Positions 32,479-39,002 of a stretch of 39,002 nt of DNA are shown piece by piece (the stretch's first letter is position 1; each line of letters starts with the position of its first letter). The position numbers and the translations under genes were made by a program. Origin of the DNA: Chloroflexota bacterium (GTDB lineage Bacteria; Chloroflexota; Anaerolineae; Anaerolineales; UBA11858). The notes below the pieces were generated by a model. The model did not search any database. It saw nothing but the letters and a program-made list of their open reading frames with translations, and was not told the DNA's origin. The stretch lies in the NCBI GenBank assembly GCA_016865865.1, contig VGOC01000001.1, positions 64,513 through 103,514 of the forward strand, in the 5' to 3' direction.

Positions 32479-32964
32479 ATGAAAAGCACCGCACTTTCCC
32501 AGGGGGCCGTCCTGGCAAAAGGGACGGAGTATCGCCGGCAGTTCCTGGCGCAGTTCAGCGACTATCTCGCGACGCAGCATCCCATCGTGCGCGGCCTGCA
32601 CCTGGTCCTGAAGGGAGTGGCCTTGATCTGCCTGGCCTTCCCCTTTGTCTTCGTCGCCGTCGCCTTGTACCAGACCTACATCTGGGCAACGGCGGGCAGC
32701 GCGGCCTCCCTCGGCCTGGCCTGGGCGAACTTCGGCTTCAGTTGTTCGTTCCTGGTCTTCTTCTGGGGCCTGGACGCGATGCTGCTGCGCGCCTTCCCCA
32801 CCGACGCGTTCCTGGTCTATGCCTACGGCAAGGTCGCCAAGCCGGTGCGCTTCATGACCGGGCTGGGCGCCTTCTTCGCCGGCTTCGGCATCCTGTGCGC
32901 CGGCGCGCCGGGCGCGGCCACCATCCCCGCCGCCATCTGGCAGTTCATCCTGGGTTTGCTCTAG
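32479..32964 (+). CDS. Small membrane protein of unknown function (first of two paralogs)
   Basis: A 161-residue protein with a cytoplasmic N-terminus (about 45 residues) and about four membrane helices (LKGVALICLAFPFVFVAVAL, FGFSCSFLVFFWGLDAM, GLGAFFAGFGILCAG and a last short one). The segment WGLDAMLLRAFP resembles NGLHAILIHAYP in the protein at 33144, so the two are probably paralogs. AAAGGAG lies 8 bases before the ATG. I know no function for it. Confidence 0.75.
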   Translation: MKSTALSQGAVLAKGTEYRRQFLAQFSDYLATQHPIVRGLHLVLKGVALICLAFPFVFVAVALYQTYIWATAGSAASLGLAWANFGFSCSFLVFFWGLDAMLLRAFPTDAFLVYAYGKVAKPVRFMTGLGAFFAGFGILCAGAPGAATIPAAIWQFILGLL

Positions 32965-32972
32965 CCTGTTCT

Positions 32973-33124
32973 GTGTCATTGTGAGCACGTTCCCCTTCAC
33001 TACGTTCAGGGTCAGTGTAAACTCCGCGAAGCAATCACCACGCACGAGGAGATTGCTTCGCTCGATGGTCTCGATACGCTCGCAAGGGACACTCGCTACT
33101 CGGCCACCTTCGCTCGCAATGACA
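32973..33124. repeat. Family E palindromic intergenic repeat, copy E2
   Basis: Arms GTGTCATTGTGAG and CTCGCAATGAC with an inner GAGATTGCTTCG arm. The left half contains a foreign segment (CACTACGTTCAGGGTCAGTG) that looks like another short repeat. It fills the gap between the two paralogous membrane-protein genes. Confidence 0.75.
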
Positions 33125-33143
33125 AACAAGAGGAGAATTTACT

Positions 33144-33692
33144 ATGACCACCACAGTTCAAAAATCCGTAACTGATAAGGAAGCCCGCGCTCTCCTTAAA
33201 GCGCAACTCGCTGAGCACCTTGCGGGACATCCCGAAACCCATTCCGCACACAAGTGGATGAAACGCGCGGAGGCCGCGTGGCTGGGAATCGTCATCGCTG
33301 TGTTTGCCTTCGCTCTGTACGGTTCCTTTGCCTGGGCAAAAACCAACCCGTCCATGATCTCCGTTGCCTGGTTTGCCTTCGCAACCTGTCTCAGCCTTCT
33401 GGCGATGCTGAACGGTCTGCACGCCATCCTCATTCACGCCTATCCACCCGTCGTCATGCCCGGCAAACCGCAAAAGTTCGTGAGCGGCTCGACCGCGGTA
33501 TGGATCGGGGCCGCCTCCATCGTCGGCGGTTTGATCATGGCTGGCTTTTGGGTCGCGTTTGCCTGCTACACCGCGACCTCCAACATGGCAATGCTCATCC
33601 AGCTCATCAACGCGCTGGGTATCGTTGTAAGCATTGGGATTCTTGTTGCCATCGTCTATGCCATCTATCAGAAAGTCATCCAATCCCGATAA
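33144..33692 (+). CDS. Small membrane protein of unknown function (second of two paralogs)
   Basis: A 182-residue protein with a charged N-terminal part of about 45 residues (LLKAQLAEHLAGHPETHSAH) and four membrane helices (WLGIVIAVFAFALYGSFA, a Ser-Val-Ala helix to LNGLHAIL, WIGAASIVGGLIMAGFWVA, LGIVVSIGILVAIVYAIY). It resembles the protein at 32479 in helix order and around LHAILIHAYP. GAGGAG lies 10 bases before the ATG. The next gene begins 20 bases downstream, so the two are likely co-transcribed. No function is known to me. Confidence 0.75.
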   Translation: MTTTVQKSVTDKEARALLKAQLAEHLAGHPETHSAHKWMKRAEAAWLGIVIAVFAFALYGSFAWAKTNPSMISVAWFAFATCLSLLAMLNGLHAILIHAYPPVVMPGKPQKFVSGSTAVWIGAASIVGGLIMAGFWVAFACYTATSNMAMLIQLINALGIVVSIGILVAIVYAIYQKVIQSR

Positions 33693-33712
33693 CCAAACGA
33701 CAGAGGCGTGCC

Positions 33713-33961
33713 ATGCTCCGCATCGAAATCCATATCAAAGGACAGATCAATGAAAAATGGTCGGGGTGGTTCGACGGCCTGACCGTCAGCCATCCCGACT
33801 CCGACCGCGAGGCGACGCTTCTTTCTGGACTTGTGGCTGATCAGGCCGCCCTATACGGGATCATCTCCCGCCTGCGCGACCTCGGCCTCCAACTCACTTC
33901 GGTGAGCAGTGAAGAGATGGAGGAATTTTCAAGCCCGTCATTGCGAGCCGCGGAGCAGTGA
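33713..33961 (+). CDS. Small conserved-looking protein whose C-terminus is supplied by a repeat
   Basis: An 82-residue soluble protein (LRIEIHIKGQINEKWSGWFD, then LLSGLVADQAALYGIISRLR, LGLQLTSV). The pattern of a short beta strand pair, WFDGL, then a DQAALYG helix is familiar from small Chloroflexota proteins found next to membrane genes; no function is known to me. The last seven residues (SLRAAEQ) and the stop codon lie in family E repeat E3, so the original C-terminus was replaced or extended. Confidence 0.75.
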   Translation: MLRIEIHIKGQINEKWSGWFDGLTVSHPDSDREATLLSGLVADQAALYGIISRLRDLGLQLTSVSSEEMEEFSSPSLRAAEQ

Positions 33962-34026
33962 AGCAATCCCCGACTTGACGGGGAGATTGCTTCATCGGGA
34001 AATGCGCCCTCCCTCCTCGCAATGAC
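33937..34026. repeat. Family E palindromic intergenic repeat, copy E3
   Basis: Arms GTCATTGCGAG and CTCGCAATGAC, inner GAAGCAATCCCC and GGGGAGATTGCTTC. The left arm encodes the end of the 82-residue protein. The right arm holds the only ATG near the start of the CPBP gene. Confidence 0.8.
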
Positions 34027-34888
34027 GACAGAAAAGGAGTTCACAATTAACAACAAAACGAAAGGCATCCTTTGGTATCTGGTGATCGCGTTCGCGATCA
34101 CATGGAGCAGTGTTCTCGGCATCTATCTGTTGGGAGGAGTTTCATCCTCTGCCTTGGACGTTACGTCCGCTAGTCCCCTCGTTGGGCTTCTGGGCATGCT
34201 GGGGACGTTCGGACCCGCCATCGCCGCCTTTGTAGTGCGTAAATGGATCACCCGCGAAGGATTCAAGGACGCAGGTCTGCGTTTACACTTCCGGGCGGGA
34301 TGGACGATCTATCTATGGGCAGTTATCGCTCCCCTGGCGGGAGGTATCTTGACCGTGGTGGCAGCTTGGGCGACAGGCGCGGAAGTTTCTGGCCTGAGCG
34401 CCATATCCGCGACCGACATCGTTCCGTGGATTATAGGCGCTCTCATTTGGACGCCCATCCTCTTTGGGGAGGAATTCGGCTGGAGAGGTTATCTGCAACC
34501 GAGACTTGCGCCAGGCCGGCCGTTGCAGGCTGCCCTCCGGATGGGTCTGATCTGGGGAATCTGGCACTACGCCCAGGTACTGGCGGGGATTGTCATGTCG
34601 GCAAATCCGCTGGCGTTGCTGATCTATCCATTTTCTTGTATCACAGGTTCGATCCTGCTTGGCTGGTTGCGGACAAAGAGCCAGAGCGTGTGGCCTGCCT
34701 GCCTGGCTCATGCCGTTGGGAATGTCATCGTGACTGGCGCGATTGGCGGCCTCCTGCCGCAAGTCCCTGATATCTCAACCTTTGCATACAGAGTTATTGG
34801 CTATGCTTTGGTGGCGCTGGCCTTGTTCCTGAGTCATCGCGTCCCGTGGCGCGAAGCGGAGGCTACGCAAGTCGCGGCGCACGCATAA
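34022..34888 (+). CDS. CPBP-family intramembrane metalloprotease
   Basis: A 288-residue membrane protein with about eight hydrophobic helices. The CPBP motifs are present: EE-x-x-x-R in GEEFGWRGY, a second motif with His in WGIWHYAQV, and LAHAVGN. These form the metal site of CAAX/Abi-type proteases, which cut membrane substrates or mature peptides. The ATG at 34022 lies inside repeat E3 and has no ribosome site. By contrast AAAAGGAG (34032-34039) is followed after 6 bases by an in-frame ATT at 34046 (residue 9), which may be the true, non-standard start. Substrate unknown. Confidence 0.9.
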   Translation: MTTEKEFTINNKTKGILWYLVIAFAITWSSVLGIYLLGGVSSSALDVTSASPLVGLLGMLGTFGPAIAAFVVRKWITREGFKDAGLRLHFRAGWTIYLWAVIAPLAGGILTVVAAWATGAEVSGLSAISATDIVPWIIGALIWTPILFGEEFGWRGYLQPRLAPGRPLQAALRMGLIWGIWHYAQVLAGIVMSANPLALLIYPFSCITGSILLGWLRTKSQSVWPACLAHAVGNVIVTGAIGGLLPQVPDISTFAYRVIGYALVALALFLSHRVPWREAEATQVAAHA

Positions 34889-34996
34889 ACTCACTCAAAC
34901 TCGCAGACACGGAGTTGACCGTCGCTCTCGAAGCGGCGGTCAACTTTACCGCAATCGCCAGACCTCACCAAACTTCCGAAGTCTCCAAGACTTCGA

Positions 34997-35080
34997 TTGT
35001 ACGATGTGGGGGAGTATCGCCTGCATTTATACTGTATCGGCGAGGGAAGTCCTACCGTGATTCTCGAGGCGGGCGCGGGC
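34997..35080 (+). pseudogene. Remnant of an alpha/beta-hydrolase gene
   Basis: 28 codons read LYDVGEYRLHLYCIGEGSPT and then VILEAGAG, the usual start of alpha/beta hydrolases up to the first strand. Nothing hydrolase-like follows, and no start codon precedes. The rest of the 309-base gap (34889-35197) holds only a small palindrome (CGAAGTCT, 3 bases, AGACTTCG) and no gene. Confidence 0.6.
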
Positions 35081-35197
35081 AAGTGCGGCACTTCTCTGAA
35101 AATTTCGAACCGTGAGCCCGTGAAATCCGTGTCCGACTAATCAGCGTCTCGTCTGTTTGAAGCGAAACTTCGTAGGGTATTTGCACGATAGCCGTGT

Positions 35198-36262
35198 TCA
35201 TCCGTTTGTTCCGTGACGAATATTCGCTGACAAACTGTTGCGCGCTTTGACGATCTCGGCCATCACGGAGAGGGCGACCTCTTCTGGCGTATTTCCCCCT
35301 AGATCCAATCCGATGGGCGCGTGGAGGCGATTCAGTTGGGCTTCGCTGATCCCCCCTTCGAGCAGGCGTTGACATCGCGCGGCATGGGTCTTCCGGCTGC
35401 CCAATGCGCCGATGTAGAAGGCCGGGCTGTTCAGGGCGATGATGAGCGCAGGATCGTCTATCTTGGGGTCGTGGGTGAGCATGGCGATGGCGGTCGAGGC
35501 GTTGATCTCGATCTCGGAAAAGGCTTTATCCGGCCAGGCCTGGATGAGCTGGTCAACATCGGGGAAGCGGGCCTGGCTGCCGAACATCCGGCGGGGGTCC
35601 ACGATCACGGCGCGATAGCCTATTGTTTTAGCGAGCGCTGTCAGGGGGATGGCGATATGCACCCCACCGACGACGATCAATGTTGGAGATGGCGTTACTA
35701 CATTAATGAACATGTCTACCGGCTCGGGGAGTTCCACCAATTCGACCCGCCGAGGTTTCCTGTCGGAGAGAGCGCTTCGGGCGCAGGAGAAGGCAAGAGG
35801 ATCGAGATCACGCCCAAATGTCCCAACCGCATCTCCATGCTCGAGGATGAGCATCTCCTGACCCAGCAGCGACTCTGGGCCTCGGACGATCACAACCGAG
35901 GTGATCGTTCTTTCCCCTCTGATTTCTTTTTCAAGGATGTCGAATTTATCCAAATCGAGGGGGTGTAAAAAGACCTCGATGGCTCCCCCGCAAGCCAGTC
36001 CCACAGTCCAGGCAGTTTCATCGGCGACGCCGAAATGCATAAGCTGCGGCCGGCCGCTTTTCAGCACTTCCGCTCCAACCTCGATCACCGCGCCCTCGAC
36101 GCAGCCGCCGCTGACCGAGCCAGCCATTCGCCCGTCGGCGGTGATGGCCATGTTCGCCCCGACTGGCCGCGGCGCAGACCCCCAGGTTTGGATCACCGTA
36201 GCCAGGGCAATGGATTTGCCTTGAACAGACCAACCGGCGATTTCATCTAGTATGTCACGCAT
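35198..36262 (-). CDS. XdhC/CoxI-family molybdenum-cofactor chaperone
   Basis: XdhC proteins bind, protect and help sulfurate the molybdenum cofactor before insertion into xanthine-dehydrogenase-type enzymes. The 354-residue protein has the N-terminal XdhC/CoxI domain (ALATVIQTWGSAPRPVGANM, GSVSGGCVEG, and a later LACGG) and a C-terminal Rossmann-type domain (LIVVGGVHIAIPL, VIVDPRRMFG, YIGALGSRKTHAARC, HAPIGLDLGGNTPEEVALS). Both domains look complete. It lies 9 bases after the oxidoreductase gene on the same strand, its probable client. Confidence 0.93.
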   Translation of the reverse strand: MRDILDEIAGWSVQGKSIALATVIQTWGSAPRPVGANMAITADGRMAGSVSGGCVEGAVIEVGAEVLKSGRPQLMHFGVADETAWTVGLACGGAIEVFLHPLDLDKFDILEKEIRGERTITSVVIVRGPESLLGQEMLILEHGDAVGTFGRDLDPLAFSCARSALSDRKPRRVELVELPEPVDMFINVVTPSPTLIVVGGVHIAIPLTALAKTIGYRAVIVDPRRMFGSQARFPDVDQLIQAWPDKAFSEIEINASTAIAMLTHDPKIDDPALIIALNSPAFYIGALGSRKTHAARCQRLLEGGISEAQLNRLHAPIGLDLGGNTPEEVALSVMAEIVKARNSLSANIRHGTNG

Positions 36263-36266
36263 AGAT

Positions 36267-36303
36267 ATGGTTTACCGCAGAGTTCGCGGAGAACGCTGAG
36301 AAA
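36267..36303. repeat. Family D repeat, copy D3 (single arm)
   Basis: TTTACCGCAGAGTTCGCGGA and the following bases match one arm of D1 and D2. On the minus strand it encodes the last residues (QRSPRTLR) and the stop codon of the oxidoreductase. Confidence 0.6.
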
Positions 36304-39002
36304 AAGTCGGTTTCAAAGATTTCTTTCCCATCCTATCTGGGATGACGCCCAAGACGCGCTTCTTATTTGCGGGAATATCATAGATGCGCACACCCGTGGC
36401 ATCGTAGATGGCGTTGAGGATGGCCGGGGCGGTTGCCAGGGAGGGCGCTTCGGCGAAGCCCTTGGCGCCCAGGGGCCCATCGGGGTGCGGGATTTCCACC
36501 AGCACAGGGATGATCTCCGGGGCAGCGTCTGCGCCGGGGAGGCCGCATTTTCGCAGGGTGTCGGTCAGGTTGAACCCTTCTTCGACGATATATTCCTCCG
36601 AAAGCGCGTATCCCAGCCCCATCATCACCCCACCGTGAATCTGCCCTTCAACGGCGGTCTTGTTGAGCACTTTGCCCAGGTCGTTGGCTGAAATGATTTT
36701 CAGCACTTCGACCGCGCCGCTCTTCGTATCCACTTCGACGATAGCTGCCTGGGTGCTGTAGGCGTAGCACCAGTGCGTCGGACGGGATTCGAAGTCGGGC
36801 TGACCGTAATGGCTTGCGCCTTCCAGCAGGGCGGCGGTTGCGCTGGGCTGGTAGACTTTCTCGACGACGAATTTCTCACCCAGTTTGGCCAGTTCGACAG
36901 ATCTGCCGCTTTCGGGATCAAGCACCTTGCTGCCCTGCAAAATTAACTTGCCTGGCGATTGTTCGACGATTTCCGCCGCCCGGCTGAGGACTTCTTCTTT
37001 GAGAGCGCGGCAGGCCATCACGGTGGCGTTGCCGGTCATGAAGGTCTGGCGGGAGGCTGTGGTTGGGCCGGTGGGAGGTGTTTGGGATGTATCTGGTCCG
37101 ATGATCGTCATCTCGGTGATCGGAGTCCCAAGCTCGGTGGTCACGATCTGGGCAATTCCAGTCCTTGCGCCCTGGCCATATTCATGCTGGCTGTGGCGCA
37201 CCGTCACCTTGCCATTGGAGGCCAGTTCGATAATCGCTCCTGCGCGTTCCGTCACGGCATGTCCATAGCCGATATTCTTCACGCCGCAAGCCACGCCGTA
37301 GCCGATCTTCTTATGGCCGTCGGATTTGGGCAATTTCATGGCGGCAAATGTATCGCGCGCCGCCGCGATGGTCTCTTTGATCGAGACGACCCCCTCGGTC
37401 ATGAGATGGTCGGCGGCGGTGGGCAACCCAACATCCAGGCCATTGATCAGACGAATCTCGAAGGGGTCAATGCCCAACTTGCGAGAAATCTCATCCAGTT
37501 GCTGCTCCAGGGCTACAGCCACCTGGTTTGCGCCGAAGCCGCGCATCGCGCCGCAAGGCACATTGTTGGTATGCCAGGCCCAACCCTCCAGATGCAGATT
37601 TGGAACGAAATAGGGGCCGGCTGCAAAGACGAGCATGTTCTCCAGGACATCGAAGGACAGGGACATATACGCCCCGGCATCGGCGACGATCTGAGCAGCC
37701 AGGGCCAGGATGCGGCCGTCCTTGTCCGCGCCGGTCTTGTAGTGCATCCAGGTGGGGTGGCGTTTCGAGTGGACGCGCAGTGACTCGGCGCGTGCCAGGA
37801 CGATCTTAACCGGCTTACCGGTCAGTATTGCGCCCAGGGCCAGGTGCTGTTCGATGATGGGGTCTTCTTTGCCTCCAAAGGCGCCACCCATGGGCAACTG
37901 CACAACGCGGATTTTTTCTTCCGGCATGTTCAAAATCTCAGAAAGCTGCGTGCGTATATCGAAGACGCTTTGCGTGCCCATCTTAAGCACTACGCCGCCA
38001 TCAGGGGTGGGATAGGCGATCCCGGATTCAGGCTCCAGGAAGCCGTGTTCGATGAACGGTGTGGTGAAGTCGCCTTCAACGACCACAGCGCATTTCTCGA
38101 AGGCGGCCTCGACATCGCCGCGTATGATCGTGGCATGATGAGCCTGATTTCCTTTTGCGTGGATCTTCGGCGCGCCAGGTCTGGCGGCGTCTTGCGGGGT
38201 GAAGACGCCCGGCAGCGCGTTGTATTCGACCTTGATTTTACTCAAGGCCTTTGCGGCGATCTCAGCAGTTTCGGCAAAGACCGTGGCTACGGGGTCGCCA
38301 ATATAACGGGTTTTATCCGCCGCCCAGGCAGGCTGATCGCGTTCGAGGATGCCGCATTGATTCTTCCCGGGGACATCCTTCGCGGTGATGACCAATTCGA
38401 CGCCGGGCATCGCCTCGGCTCCAGATGTGTTGATATTCAAGATTTCCGCGTGGGGGTACTGAGCCCAGAGAATCTTGCCGTACAACATCCTCTCCATGCG
38501 AATATCATCCCCGAACAAAGTCCGTCCGGTGACCAGGTTGATCGCATCCTGGGTGAGCAACGTGGTGCGGACTCGATGCTCCTCGGGGGCGATCGGCGGT
38601 GGAAATTCCCCTGCGCGAATCATCTCGCCAGCGGCCTGGACTGCATCGAAGATCTTGATATATCCGGTGCAACGGCACAGGTTGTTGTTCTTGCTGAACG
38701 CGGTCTTGATCTCTTCGACAGTAGGGGAAGGATTAACATCCAATAGAGCCTTGGAGGTCATAATCATGCCGGGGGTGCAGTATCCGCACTGAACCGCCCC
38801 CTGCTCGACGAAGGTGTACTGCAGGGGATGCAATCGTCCATCCTGAGCCAGATTTTCGATAGTCTCGACCTGCGCGCCGTCCGCCTTCGACATTTTCACC
38901 AGGCAGGCGCGGCGCACTCTGCCATCCATGATAACCGAGCACGCGCCGCAATGACCGCTGTCGCAGCCGTTCTTCGTGCCGGTCAGGCCCAGATAATCGC
39001 GC
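36272..39002 (-). CDS. Molybdopterin-dependent oxidoreductase with fused 2Fe-2S domain (5' end outside window)
   Basis: A xanthine-oxidase-family hydroxylase in one chain, cut off by the window edge; at least 909 residues are seen. The N-terminal part has a plant-type 2Fe-2S cluster (CDSGHCGAC) and the second helical cluster domain (QCGYCTPGM and LCRCTGY). The aldehyde-oxidase/xanthine-dehydrogenase a/b-hammerhead follows (TGRTLFGDD), then the molybdopterin domain: GGAFGGKEDP, GAMRGFGANQ, and the catalytic-Glu loop GAKGFAEAPS. No FAD domain is seen, as in Mop-type aldehyde oxidoreductases; the substrate (aldehyde or N-heterocycle) is unknown. XdhC follows 9 bases on. The C-terminus runs into repeat D3. 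Confidence 0.93.
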   Translation of the reverse strand, partial: RDYLGLTGTKNGCDSGHCGACSVIMDGRVRRACLVKMSKADGAQVETIENLAQDGRLHPLQYTFVEQGAVQCGYCTPGMIMTSKALLDVNPSPTVEEIKTAFSKNNNLCRCTGYIKIFDAVQAAGEMIRAGEFPPPIAPEEHRVRTTLLTQDAINLVTGRTLFGDDIRMERMLYGKILWAQYPHAEILNINTSGAEAMPGVELVITAKDVPGKNQCGILERDQPAWAADKTRYIGDPVATVFAETAEIAAKALSKIKVEYNALPGVFTPQDAARPGAPKIHAKGNQAHHATIIRGDVEAAFEKCAVVVEGDFTTPFIEHGFLEPESGIAYPTPDGGVVLKMGTQSVFDIRTQLSEILNMPEEKIRVVQLPMGGAFGGKEDPIIEQHLALGAILTGKPVKIVLARAESLRVHSKRHPTWMHYKTGADKDGRILALAAQIVADAGAYMSLSFDVLENMLVFAAGPYFVPNLHLEGWAWHTNNVPCGAMRGFGANQVAVALEQQLDEISRKLGIDPFEIRLINGLDVGLPTAADHLMTEGVVSIKETIAAARDTFAAMKLPKSDGHKKIGYGVACGVKNIGYGHAVTERAGAIIELASNGKVTVRHSQHEYGQGARTGIAQIVTTELGTPITEMTIIGPDTSQTPPTGPTTASRQTFMTGNATVMACRALKEEVLSRAAEIVEQSPGKLILQGSKVLDPESGRSVELAKLGEKFVVEKVYQPSATAALLEGASHYGQPDFESRPTHWCYAYSTQAAIVEVDTKSGAVEVLKIISANDLGKVLNKTAVEGQIHGGVMMGLGYALSEEYIVEEGFNLTDTLRKCGLPGADAAPEIIPVLVEIPHPDGPLGAKGFAEAPSLATAPAILNAIYDATGVRIYDIPANKKRVLGVIPDRMGKKSLKPTFSQRSPRTLR

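Noticed and set aside
32164-33129. 321-codon minus-strand frame opposite the first small membrane protein
   Set aside because: It starts and ends in repeats E1 and E2 and is antisense to a better protein with membrane helices and a ribosome site.

Overview
The window looks like chromosomal DNA of a member of the Chloroflexota, probably of the Anaerolineae type. This is inferred from gene content: secreted or membrane proteins with long Thr-Pro linkers (an LCP protein, a LysM protein, a four-domain lamin-tail protein and an NBR1-Ig-like lipoprotein), an orphan Flp-type pilin, paired NarL-type sensor kinases and many short palindromic repeats. No rRNA and no transposase gene is present.

Layout. 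0-3 kb: a TIM-barrel glycosidase-like protein with an NTF2-like tail, then an overlapping pair made of a PD-(D/E)XK nuclease-like protein and a small unknown protein. 3-7.4 kb (minus): a degenerate membrane histidine kinase, a double-LysM protein and an LCP lipoprotein, probably one envelope operon. 7.4-8.2 kb: tRNA-Leu(CAG), an FtsB/DivIC-like protein and initiator tRNA-Met, with clear promoters and terminators. 8.4-11.9 kb: a damaged Phd-type antitoxin and two aldehyde dehydrogenases, one of the methylmalonate-semialdehyde type. 11.9-16.2 kb: the lamin-tail protein and the NBR1-Ig-like lipoprotein. 16.3-18.7 kb: overlapping fabF and fabH. 18.8-24 kb (minus): a Flp pilin, a P2-type cation ATPase, a ParA ATPase and an acidic membrane protein. 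24.7-27 kb: a LuxR-type HTH-only protein, a complete NarL-family kinase and a second kinase lacking its ATPase domain. 27-30.2 kb: an AbrB/VapC-like toxin-antitoxin pair and a decayed defence cluster (interrupted res-like gene, intact GANTC-type methyltransferase, fragments of a possible restriction enzyme and of an MNT/HEPN pair). 30.4-34.9 kb: a receiver-only protein, a frameshifted acyltransferase, small membrane proteins and a CPBP protease. 35.2-39 kb (minus): XdhC and a fused 2Fe-2S/molybdopterin oxidoreductase that runs off the window.

The most notable signal is a set of short palindromic insertion elements without any coding capacity of their own. Family A (92 bp, positions 82, 8611 and 27803) and family B (112-114 bp, positions 8224, 23703 and 24545) have inverted termini that start GTATC or GTAAC/GTTAC. 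Five of the six copies are flanked by perfect 8-bp direct repeats, which I found by reading the flanks. The copy at 27803 sits inside a restriction-type gene, and removing the element plus one 8-bp repeat restores the reading frame exactly. Family B carries a strong hairpin with A6 before it and T6 after it, so it may act as a mobile two-way terminator. A third, single-copy hairpin element lies at 14832. Three further families of palindromic intergenic repeats supply stop codons, C-termini and even a start codon to neighbouring genes.
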